A stretch of 64,000 nt of DNA from Pandoraea communis (GTDB lineage Bacteria > Pseudomonadota > Gammaproteobacteria > Burkholderiales > Burkholderiaceae). The translations under genes and the position numbers were made by a program. How positions within the stretch are numbered: position 1 is the stretch's first letter; each line of letters begins with the position of its first letter. The notes beneath the pieces were generated by a model, which worked only from the letters and a program-made list of their open reading frames with translations, was not told where the DNA came from and made no database searches. Below, piece after piece: positions 56,651-64,000 of the stretch. Where the stretch lies: contig NZ_CABPSJ010000006.1 in the NCBI RefSeq assembly GCF_902459745.1, forward strand, positions 62,001-126,000, given 5' to 3'.

Positions 56651-57991
56651 TCAACGGCGGGCGACACGCCCCGCCGTCCAGTGCCAGAGCGTGGTGAACG
56701 GCGACACGCCGAGCAGACGGCGTGCCGCCCACGCTGCGGCGGCGCCGTTCACGGCAATCGCGAGCGACGCCGCCGCCGACGCCCCAACGCTTCCGCCGAT
56801 GGGCGTCAATACCGCAAGACCCAGCAACAGCACGCCGACCGATACCACGTTGATACGCATGAGTGCGCGCGTATGCGCCGTCATGCCCAGCAGTTCGGGC
56901 ATCGCGGTGAAACAAGCCGCGGCAATCTGCCCGAGGGCCAGCACGCGCAATGCGCTTGCGCCGTCGTCATAGCCGTGGCCGAACAGACCCAGCAGGTGCT
57001 GCGGCATGACCAACATGCCCAGCGTCACCGGCAGCGCCAGACACAGCACCAGTCCGATGGCTTGTGCAGCACTTCGTTCGAGCCCCGGCAAATCATGACG
57101 CGCATAGAGGCTCGCGAATCGCGGAGCGGCCATCCCGGTCACGCCGCTGATCAAAATGTTGACGACCAGCGCCAGACGCCACGCGAGCGCGAAAAGCCCC
57201 GTCTCGCGCGAGGTGGCGACAATCCCGAGAACGATGGCGGGCGCCGAGGTAATCAGCAGCTTGGTCAGCTCCAGCGAGAAGAGCGACAGGCCGGGCTTTA
57301 GCAAGCCAGGGAGGACACCGTGCGGCATGTCTGCCGGAATCTCGCGCAGGAACCGTCGCAGCAGCACAGCACCGGCAATCGCAGCAAGCGTGAAGCTCAC
57401 GGCGATCAGGACAAGAGCATTCGCCACTGTCAGGTGCCCTGTGACCACCAGCGGGATGACTGCCACGCAAAACACCGCGGGCCAGAGCCACGAATAGATC
57501 ATCTGGCTGTAGCCCACGCGCTGCAATCCGGCGAGCGCGCCAGCGAGCGCCGCCCCCACGTTCTGAGGAACGAACGAGAGCGCCCCCAGCATAAGCGGTA
57601 CCGTCAGCTCCGGCTTCCTCAGCACATCGTGCGCAAACAGCGCGGCTGCGGCGGCCAGCAAGACCGATACCGCCACCGACGCGAAGAAGACCAGCCCCAG
57701 CGCGCGTCGAATCGTAGGACGAACGGCGCCGAACTGCCCTGACGCGACGTCCATCGCCAACTGACGCGTGAGCGCCTGATCGATCCCCAATCGCCCGAAC
57801 CCCGCGAGCGCCACCATCGTGCTGAAGACGATGTAGAAGTTGCCGGTATCGACAACGCCGAGCGCCGCTGCGATCAGCAAGTGAAAACCGTAGCGGCTGG
57901 GCAGGTCGAGCAAGCGAACGCCCAGGCTGACCACGCTGCCGCGAATCATCGAAGCGCCCGTCTTGCCCGGCGGCGTGCGCGTCTGCGTCAT
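56651..57991 (-). CDS. Polysaccharide flippase, Wzx/oligosaccharide transporter
   Basis: This 446-residue protein has about 12-14 membrane helices and the pattern of MATE/Wzx-like transporters (SVVSLGVRLLDLPSRYGFHL near the start; repeated GLPRFASL-like segments). It should flip lipid-linked repeat units to the periplasm. It heads the minus-strand downstream genes only in physical order: the operon runs wza-wzy-GH44-wzx from right to left. A second possible ATG lies 14 codons inside. The stop directly abuts the convergent epimerase gene. Confidence 0.9.
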   Translation of the reverse strand: MTQTRTPPGKTGASMIRGSVVSLGVRLLDLPSRYGFHLLIAAALGVVDTGNFYIVFSTMVALAGFGRLGIDQALTRQLAMDVASGQFGAVRPTIRRALGLVFFASVAVSVLLAAAAALFAHDVLRKPELTVPLMLGALSFVPQNVGAALAGALAGLQRVGYSQMIYSWLWPAVFCVAVIPLVVTGHLTVANALVLIAVSFTLAAIAGAVLLRRFLREIPADMPHGVLPGLLKPGLSLFSLELTKLLITSAPAIVLGIVATSRETGLFALAWRLALVVNILISGVTGMAAPRFASLYARHDLPGLERSAAQAIGLVLCLALPVTLGMLVMPQHLLGLFGHGYDDGASALRVLALGQIAAACFTAMPELLGMTAHTRALMRINVVSVGVLLLGLAVLTPIGGSVGASAAASLAIAVNGAAAAWAARRLLGVSPFTTLWHWTAGRVARR

Positions 57992-57992
57992 A

Positions 57993-59660
57993 TCACTTCA
58001 CCGGCTTGCGCAATACGAAGAGCATGATGCTCTGGGCCGGCAAATCGGCACGCAACTCGCCGCCGGAATACGTGGCATCCGGTTGGCGCGTCAATTGATT
58101 GTCTGCCAAACGCCAGACTTCCCCCGTGCCCGTCTGTGCGAAGTTGGCCAGCGAAATCGTGGCCTGAGCGGCGCGTTCGAGTTGCTTGTTGATGACAACG
58201 ACGGTCAAGGCGCCGTCCTTCTCTCGCAGCGCGGCAAACGCTGAAACGGTGTCGGGGTCCGGAGCAGTGGCAGCGACACTGGTCGAGCCGAATTCACCTC
58301 CCTGGCCATCGTAATTGCGATACAGCTTGATCGCCTTATAGACCGGCATTGACGGATCGAGCGTGCCCCAGCGAGTCGCCATATCCAGCCTTTCTCTGCC
58401 GAAAATGCCCAGAATGTCGGCCTGCGCCGTCGCCCCGTTCATGCGGGTATCCGCCCCCCAGTTGTACTCGGTCAGCGCAATGGGTGTGCCGGGGTAGTAA
58501 TACGTGTCGACCCATTGACGCATCATCGGAATCAGCGCGACCACGCTGTTGATCCACGTCGGGTCTTTGTAATTCGGGTCCCACAGGTTGCGCGTAGAGC
58601 GGTTGCGCATGAGCGCGATAGCCTGCGAATTGCTGCCGGCCGGCTCCTCGTACTCCTTGCTCTGCGGGTAGAAGTGCAGACTGAAGATGTCGACCGGACG
58701 GCCGGCCTTCTTCCACTGCGTGAGCAGCCACGGGATATAAGGCATGCCGCCGGTTTCGTGTTGACGGTCCGGGGCTTGCGCATAGCCGTGTTTGATCGAA
58801 TGCTGCTGATCGAACCCGCTATAGAGGTAACCGTTCCAGCCCCATTCTTCCGGCGCGAGCACCTTCGCACCCGGGTCTGCCGTCTTCACCGCATGCGAAT
58901 AGGCGATCACCTTCGCGGCAATTTCGCTCGCGTGGGCGCCAACAGGATGCGAATTGTTGTGGATCAGTTGCCACATGCTGGGCTCGTTATCCATGGCGTA
59001 GTACCGCACGCCCCCCGCACGCGCCGGCCCGAACTGTTGCACCATCGCTGTGACACGGGCCTGCTGGCTCGCCGGATCGTCGGGCACGGTGGCGTCGTTC
59101 GGATCGTTGACGACGGGCGTGCCGTCTCGCAGGATGCCGTTGCCCGCGTCGGTCATGCCGTCCACGTCGTGGTTCTGTTGCGGACCGTACTTGGCAATCG
59201 AGAAACTGGCCAGCCGTTCTCGGGCGCGTGACAGTGTGGCTACGCGCCCCAGCATCGAAATCGTGATGATGGGGGTCGCGCCTCCGGCCTGCGTCAGCGC
59301 AACGAAGCGATCGCCGAACTGGTCATTGATATCGGCCGGATTCACCGGCAGGCTTTCGTAATACCAGTCGCGGCCCGCGTTACGCGCGTCGAGCCGCCAG
59401 TTGTAGGCCGATGCGCTGTTCCCGCCCGAGCGATTGAGCGGCGCACGCAAGTCCTGCAGCATCGCCGTCGTGCCGAAATTGATGCCGTAGACCAGCGGGT
59501 TGATTGGATGACGATTCGCGGCGGCGTCCACCGCAATGGCGACCGGCAGCGGTTCGCCAGGGGTCGCGTTCGTGCAAGCTGCCGCCGACAACAGCACGGC
59601 CGCGCCCACCAGATGAATCAATTTGGGACACGCACTACGGCGCGGCAACACGCGGCGCAT
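57993..59660 (-). CDS. Glycoside hydrolase family 44-like lipoprotein
   Basis: This protein of about 555 residues starts at the ATG at 59660 with a lipoprotein-type signal (HLVGAAVLLSAAAC, Cys near residue 28). The TIM-barrel body carries GH44 features: VYGINFGT near the N-terminus, an acid/base Glu in YYAMDNEPSMW and a nucleophile Glu in LTEYNWG. The C-terminal beta-sandwich ends MLFVLRKPVK. GH44 enzymes are endo-beta-1,4-glucanases or xyloglucanases. Within an EPS cluster it probably trims or releases the polymer, or helps the cell disperse. It overlaps the polymerase gene by 26 bases. Confidence 0.9.
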   Translation of the reverse strand: MRRVLPRRSACPKLIHLVGAAVLLSAAACTNATPGEPLPVAIAVDAAANRHPINPLVYGINFGTTAMLQDLRAPLNRSGGNSASAYNWRLDARNAGRDWYYESLPVNPADINDQFGDRFVALTQAGGATPIITISMLGRVATLSRARERLASFSIAKYGPQQNHDVDGMTDAGNGILRDGTPVVNDPNDATVPDDPASQQARVTAMVQQFGPARAGGVRYYAMDNEPSMWQLIHNNSHPVGAHASEIAAKVIAYSHAVKTADPGAKVLAPEEWGWNGYLYSGFDQQHSIKHGYAQAPDRQHETGGMPYIPWLLTQWKKAGRPVDIFSLHFYPQSKEYEEPAGSNSQAIALMRNRSTRNLWDPNYKDPTWINSVVALIPMMRQWVDTYYYPGTPIALTEYNWGADTRMNGATAQADILGIFGRERLDMATRWGTLDPSMPVYKAIKLYRNYDGQGGEFGSTSVAATAPDPDTVSAFAALREKDGALTVVVINKQLERAAQATISLANFAQTGTGEVWRLADNQLTRQPDATYSGGELRADLPAQSIMLFVLRKPVK

Positions 59661-60930
59661 GGAGACTCCGGAGATCTGCACGATGATCGAAACCGCCTGC
59701 GCGCCAGATGTAGGCAAATATGGCCAGAATGACGGCGGTCTCGCCTGGCGCAAGCGTTGGGGGGTAAAAGAACGAGGCCAGCAGGACAAAGACGAGATAG
59801 TCGTATAGCGCGCCAAGGAAATCGTCTTCCACTTCCACGCGTAAGCGCCGGTAGAAGAACAGCCCCCGCAGTTGCAGGCAAACGATGAGCAATGCGCCGA
59901 TCAGGCCGAACTCGAACACAATGCCCAGCCAGGTAATGTCCGCCAGGAAGAAGAAATGGTGGAAGTAGGTCGTGAGCGTATCGCCGCTCGCCGGGCTGAT
60001 GGTGCCCACGCCAAACAACCAGCGCATCCAGTCGTCACCGAGAAAGCGGGTGGCCAATTGCGCCGAAATGCGACGCGTATCGAACCCGGTTTCGGTACCG
60101 GCGCTGAAAATCGTCGCCAGATACCCCATCGAGAAAATTGCAGCCAGCGCGACAGGCGCGACGAGCAGCAACCCGATACGTGCACGCGGGCGTGCCCAAA
60201 CGAACGTGTTGATGACCAGCACGCCCATGATACCGATGGCCAGCGCGCGAGACTTCACGATCAGCAGCGCGACGGCCAGTCCGACAAGCGCGCCGGCGAG
60301 ATAGCCGAGGTGCCGCTCAAAAAATGCGCGGCGGTAACAAAAAAACAACAGGATGAACGGGAAATACATCGACATCCGGATGCGATGCCCGCGACTGTCG
60401 CTGGTGAAGAATGGCGCCTGACCGAAGACGTAGGTTTCCTTGTACCAACTGGCAGGCACCACGATCCACATGACGATCAGCGCGCCGACGATGGCCGCGC
60501 CCAGAATCAGGAAGCTGCGCGCCAACTCGTTCAAGGTGGGCTTGAGCATCAGAAGCAGCGCGAGAAACGAGAAGAAATACAGAATCGGCAGCAGCTTCAC
60601 TTGCGCCGTGACGCTCACGAAGACACTCTCGTGGAAATAGATGACGGCGGCGAAGCTCGGCACCAGTAGCAGCCAGGCGAAGCTCAGCAGCACTTGCCGG
60701 GTCATCGGAAAACGCGGCTGACTGCCCAGGCGCAGCACAAGCGGCAGCGTGAGTATCGGGAACGCCTTGGAGAGCGCCCATAACGGATACAGCGCCGTAA
60801 TGTAATGGAAGGTCTGGCCGAACAACGGCAGGAGTATGACCAGACACCCGACGACAAACGTGCGCGGCAAGTCACCCGCGAAGACGGGCGGCAGTGCGTC
60901 CGTCGTATCGCTGGGTGCCGAGGAGTTCAT
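59635..60930 (-). CDS. O-antigen/EPS polymerase (Wzy-like)
   Basis: This protein of about 431 residues has around 12 membrane helices with one large polar loop (about 180-220) containing SRGHRIRMSMYFPFILL, the Arg-rich pattern of the Wzy-C/O-antigen ligase superfamily. It should polymerise flipped repeat units in the periplasm. The ATG at 60930 is chosen; a GTG at 60957 is also in frame. It overlaps the GH44 gene downstream, so they are co-transcribed. Confidence 0.85.
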   Translation of the reverse strand: MNSSAPSDTTDALPPVFAGDLPRTFVVGCLVILLPLFGQTFHYITALYPLWALSKAFPILTLPLVLRLGSQPRFPMTRQVLLSFAWLLLVPSFAAVIYFHESVFVSVTAQVKLLPILYFFSFLALLLMLKPTLNELARSFLILGAAIVGALIVMWIVVPASWYKETYVFGQAPFFTSDSRGHRIRMSMYFPFILLFFCYRRAFFERHLGYLAGALVGLAVALLIVKSRALAIGIMGVLVINTFVWARPRARIGLLLVAPVALAAIFSMGYLATIFSAGTETGFDTRRISAQLATRFLGDDWMRWLFGVGTISPASGDTLTTYFHHFFFLADITWLGIVFEFGLIGALLIVCLQLRGLFFYRRLRVEVEDDFLGALYDYLVFVLLASFFYPPTLAPGETAVILAIFAYIWRAGGFDHRADLRSLHAPRVAAP

Positions 60931-61036
60931 GTCGAGGGTTTGCGGCCCGGCTGTCACGAAGTGGTTGAATTCGGTGGTTAGACTTGGCGAGTCCGGCTAC
61001 CGCTGTGCGTTTGCGGCAACCGGACGAGAGGGGGCA

Positions 61037-61753
61037 TCAGAAGCTGCGTGCGCCGTTGATGTCGTAATTCACGTTCTTCTGGAACGGCAGGCCCTTGTTG
61101 ATGAACTGGTCGACCCACAGATCCACTTCGGCAATCGACGACTTCGGCACGAAGATCGTGTCGTTGGATTGCAGAACGATGTCCTGCGCCGGGTCGCCCT
61201 GCTGGGTGAGCGCCTTGACGTCGACCGTACGTAACATCGGACGACCGTCCGGGCTGCGGCGAATCAGCACGATTTCGCCGGTGCGAGCCGTATCGAGCAG
61301 ACCCTGTGCGGTGATGACCGCCTGCATCACGCTCATGCCCGGCGTGAGCGCCAACTCGCCGGGCTTGCCCACTTCGCCGCCCACGAAAATGTGCGCGGCG
61401 GTCTGCGTCACAGCGACAATCGCGTGTGCGTTGGCCGTCATGCCGTTGGTCGCCAGGGCGCGGTTGACCGTCTCGCCGAATTGGGCGAGCGTCTGGCCTG
61501 CGGCCGGCAGATTACCGGCGAACGGCATGGCGATCGTGCCATCCGGGGCAACGCGGCCCTTGTAGTTGAGTTCGACGTTGAATGGCAGAACCACCGAGAT
61601 GTCGTCGCCGGCCAGCAACCGGTACGGGCTCGGCGTGGCGTCGACCCAGGTGGCGAAGCGATCGGCTTGCTGGTATTTCGTGTCAACCCACGTGTGGGTG
61701 CATGCCGTCAGCATCGTCAGCACCAGTACGCAGGTCGGGCGGAGAATATTCAT
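61037..61753 (-). CDS. Short polysaccharide export protein (Wza/GumB-like lipoprotein)
   Basis: This 238-residue lipoprotein (MLTAC lipobox, Cys18) has the poly-export domain (YRLLAGDDISVVLPFN, then APDGTIAMPFAG) and one SLBB domain (IFVGGEVGKPGELALTPG). It lacks the long C-terminal part of classical Wza and so resembles GumB, which forms a short outer-membrane export channel. Divergent from the co-polymerase gene across a 206-base intergenic region that should contain the main EPS promoter. It heads the wza-wzy-GH44-wzx operon. Confidence 0.93.
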   Translation of the reverse strand: MNILRPTCVLVLTMLTACTHTWVDTKYQQADRFATWVDATPSPYRLLAGDDISVVLPFNVELNYKGRVAPDGTIAMPFAGNLPAAGQTLAQFGETVNRALATNGMTANAHAIVAVTQTAAHIFVGGEVGKPGELALTPGMSVMQAVITAQGLLDTARTGEIVLIRRSPDGRPMLRTVDVKALTQQGDPAQDIVLQSNDTIFVPKSSIAEVDLWVDQFINKGLPFQKNVNYDINGARSF

Positions 61754-61959
61754 TGGACAGGTGGCAGGAAGCCGAGGAGTTTCACGGTTTGGAGCGTACT
61801 CTAGAGCAGTTCGGCCGTCTCGCCAAGCGCGATAAAACGGCGTCGGATTTATAGGACAATACAGGTTTCGGGGGGACTTTTCGGGGACTTTCTTCCGTAA
61901 GATATGCGCCTGGCAACCATCCGAAATGGCCGGGCAACCTTTCCGCTTCTTGCATCTCT
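61754..61959. promoter_or_regulatory. Divergent promoter region of the EPS operons
   Basis: The 206 bases between the wza-like and wzc-like genes must contain promoters for both. An AT-rich stretch TTTATAGGACAATA lies near 61848. No exact -35/-10 or operator repeat could be assigned by eye. Confidence 0.4.
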
Positions 61960-64000
61960 ATGGCAATTACGACTAGAACAAGGCCTGACCGGCGTGCCGC
62001 TGTCGTCGACGTGACGATCCGGGATTATCTCAATACATTCTTCTATTACCGCAAGATTGCGACAACCGTATTTCTCGCAATCGTTGCCATCGGCATTCTC
62101 GCCGCCCTGTTCGTGCCCATTCCGTACAAGGCACAAGCCACGCTGCTGGTGCTCAACGCGGGTTATTACGATCAGACCAACAACCCGAATCCCGGCGTAT
62201 CGATGCAGCCGCCGCCCGGCCAGTTGAACGGCGTCGAAGCCCAGATTCTGTCGAGCCCGGAACTGCACCGGGATGTGATTCTGTCGAAATTGGGGCCGGG
62301 GGCGACCGAAAGCGACATCAATCGCGAATTGCAGAATTTCGAGCGCCGCCTGCACATCGAGCAGAACGACCTCGCCAACACCATCTCGCTGACCTATTCG
62401 GACACTGATCCGAAAGTGGCGGCTGACGCCCTGGCGCGTCTGCTCGACAAGTATTTCCGCCAACGCGCGTCGATTTTCACCTCGGGCCGTGTCAATCTGC
62501 TGGTCAGCCAGCGCGACGACGTGGGCAAGCAACTCGACAAGGCCGACGCCGATTTGCTCGCGTTCCAGAAAAAGCACGGCATCGTCAAGATCGACGACCA
62601 GACATCGCGCGCCGTGCAGCTCGAGGCCGAACTCGTGCAACGCAAGCTGGAAACCGACGCCAAGCTGGCGCAGGACCGCAGCGAACTGAAGTCGTTGCAG
62701 ACGTCGACCAAGGACGTGCGCTCGACCATTCCGATTTACGCGGATGATTCCGAATCCAGCCGTGCGATCAACGGCATGCAGGTCACGCTCATGGAGTTGG
62801 AGACCAAGCGTGCCGACTTTGCTTCGCGCTATTTGCCGACGTCGCCCTTCGTGCAGCAGCTCGACAAGCAGATTGCCGACATGCGCGCCAATATCGCGAA
62901 CCAGAAGCAGCAGATGATGACGGCGACGCGTCTGGGCCACAACAACTACTACGACGTGGTGCAGGAACGTCTGGCGGTTCTCAACGCGAGCATTGCAGGC
63001 GGCCTCGCACAGCAAAGTGCGCTCGACGATCAGATCAAGCAAACGCGATCCAAACTGCAAGGGATGAGCGATGTTTCGAGCCAGTTGAGTCAGTTGCAGG
63101 CACGCCGCGACATTCTTGCCGACAGCTTCAAGGACCGCTCGCGTCAGGTCGAACTCGCGCGCGTGCAGCAAGGGCAGGTGAGCCAGATCAACGGCACGAA
63201 CGTGCGCGTGATTCAGGCACCGTTCCCGCCATCGCAGCGCAGCGTTTCGGCCAGCCTCCTGATTGCCGCATCGATCGTCGCCGGCCTGCTGATTTCCGCG
63301 CTGACGGTGCTGATTATGGCGAGCATGCGTGAGACTTTCCTGAGTCCAGAACAGGTGGAACGCGCGTTGCTTCTGCCGGTCGTCAACGCACCGGTGCTGC
63401 TCGGCGGCGACCGGCGAACCGGCGCGGCGGATGTTGCAGGCACGGCGGGCGCGACAGGGGCGGCAGGTGCCGCTGCCGTGCATCCTGCGAACGCCGCGAG
63501 CGCCGACACCGAACCCGCTTTCGCGCGCCCGGCGCATCTGGCCTACGGCCGCATGATTGCAGCGATCAATAGCGCCACCGACGCACACGCCAAGGTCGTC
63601 ATGGCTCTCTCGTCGGGCAAGAACGACGGTCTGCCGTCCGTCATTCAGGGTCTGACCACGGAGCTCGAACATCGCACGGCCAAGCCGATCCTGATCCTCG
63701 ACATCGCCTCCACACCGGATTCGCCGACGTATGGCAAACCCAATGCGCAGGGCCTCCTGGCATGGCCGTCGAACGGCGGCAGCGGCACGCTCAACGCCGA
63801 CGCTACCGCGCCAGCCGACTCGGCCGCCATCGACGATCTCAAGTTCACGCGGGTGGAAGACCACAACATTGTCGTCGCGCAGCCGCGCAGCGGGGCGATC
63901 CCGTCGTCTTGGCAGCAGGTCAACCGTCTGTTCGAGGCGCTGCGCGAGTCGCACGATTACATCGTCGTCCATGCCCCGCCGTCGAGCCAGTCGTTCACCG
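61960..64000 (+). CDS. Chain-length determinant/co-polymerase (Wzc/GumC-like), 3' end outside window
   Basis: An open frame of 680 codons starts at the ATG at 61960 (MAITTRTRPDRRAAVVDV) and runs off the right edge. A Wzz domain begins with a membrane helix (about 33-53), a long periplasmic coiled-coil region follows (about 150-410), and a second helix lies at about 430-450. A GumC/Wzc-type cytoplasmic domain starts near 545. Its phosphate loop reads LSSGKND (Gly553-Lys554), shorter and less canonical than Walker A of tyrosine autokinases. It controls polymer length and links Wzy to the Wza-like channel. Start and the helix order are clear; a kinase role is doubtful. Confidence 0.9.
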   Translation, partial: MAITTRTRPDRRAAVVDVTIRDYLNTFFYYRKIATTVFLAIVAIGILAALFVPIPYKAQATLLVLNAGYYDQTNNPNPGVSMQPPPGQLNGVEAQILSSPELHRDVILSKLGPGATESDINRELQNFERRLHIEQNDLANTISLTYSDTDPKVAADALARLLDKYFRQRASIFTSGRVNLLVSQRDDVGKQLDKADADLLAFQKKHGIVKIDDQTSRAVQLEAELVQRKLETDAKLAQDRSELKSLQTSTKDVRSTIPIYADDSESSRAINGMQVTLMELETKRADFASRYLPTSPFVQQLDKQIADMRANIANQKQQMMTATRLGHNNYYDVVQERLAVLNASIAGGLAQQSALDDQIKQTRSKLQGMSDVSSQLSQLQARRDILADSFKDRSRQVELARVQQGQVSQINGTNVRVIQAPFPPSQRSVSASLLIAASIVAGLLISALTVLIMASMRETFLSPEQVERALLLPVVNAPVLLGGDRRTGAADVAGTAGATGAAGAAAVHPANAASADTEPAFARPAHLAYGRMIAAINSATDAHAKVVMALSSGKNDGLPSVIQGLTTELEHRTAKPILILDIASTPDSPTYGKPNAQGLLAWPSNGGSGTLNADATAPADSAAIDDLKFTRVEDHNIVVAQPRSGAIPSSWQQVNRLFEALRESHDYIVVHAPPSSQSFT

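Noticed and set aside
61849-63972. A 707-codon minus-strand frame opposite the co-polymerase gene
   Set aside because: Antisense shadow; the plus frame encodes a clear Wzc/GumC-like protein.

Overview
The window reads as chromosomal DNA of a Burkholderiaceae betaproteobacterium. The run hemA-prfA-prmC-grxD-ubiX, a stand-alone infA copy, a PHB-type 3-hydroxybutyrate dehydrogenase and GC-rich coding with strong G/C third positions fit Pandoraea or a close relative; the genus is an inference. No rRNA, tRNA, CRISPR array or insertion sequence was recognised.

Region 1 (1 to about 13,050) is a visibly less GC-rich island cut by the left edge. On the minus strand it carries an ABC three-component (ABC-3C) conflict system: a protein with a restriction-endonuclease-like N-terminus, a small middle component and a DUF3732-type SMC-like ATPase. 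An Eco57I-class N6-adenine methyltransferase and an unrecognised partner protein follow and leave the window. On the plus strand, after an 811-base gap holding nested inverted repeats, four overlapping genes form a recombination module: three different tyrosine recombinases and a small HTH/coiled-coil protein. A repeat cluster directly after the module is a candidate element end. Together these look like a mobile defence island that brings its own multi-recombinase machinery.

Region 2 (13.1-27.7 kb) is ordinary accessory metabolism. It has LysR with an ACS-type MFS permease and an M81 (MlrC-like) peptidase, GntR/FCD with an SLC13-like permease, a GT87/GtrB-like/GtrA-like glycolipid modification set, a secreted penicillin-acylase-family enzyme, an EmrB-type efflux pump and two small GlsB/YeaQ membrane proteins.

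Region 3 (28.0-51.2 kb) is mostly core. It holds the heme and translation-release operon, grxD and ubiX, a chemosensory operon (soluble double-PAS receptor, CheR, CheD, triple-CheW scaffold) without a local CheA, bdhA with a patatin, ettA, a ferredoxin, a MazG-like enzyme, a metallophosphoesterase, acylphosphatase, GNAT, infA, a CBS protein, an MFS permease and several small envelope proteins, including a 37-residue lipoprotein.

Region 4 (51.4-64.0 kb) is a Wzx/Wzy-type exopolysaccharide locus resembling a gum cluster: priming transferase, WecG/TagA glycosyltransferase, GMC oxidoreductase, epimerase, flippase, GH44 lipoprotein glycosidase, polymerase, short Wza/GumB-like exporter and a Wzc/GumC-like co-polymerase that runs off the right edge.
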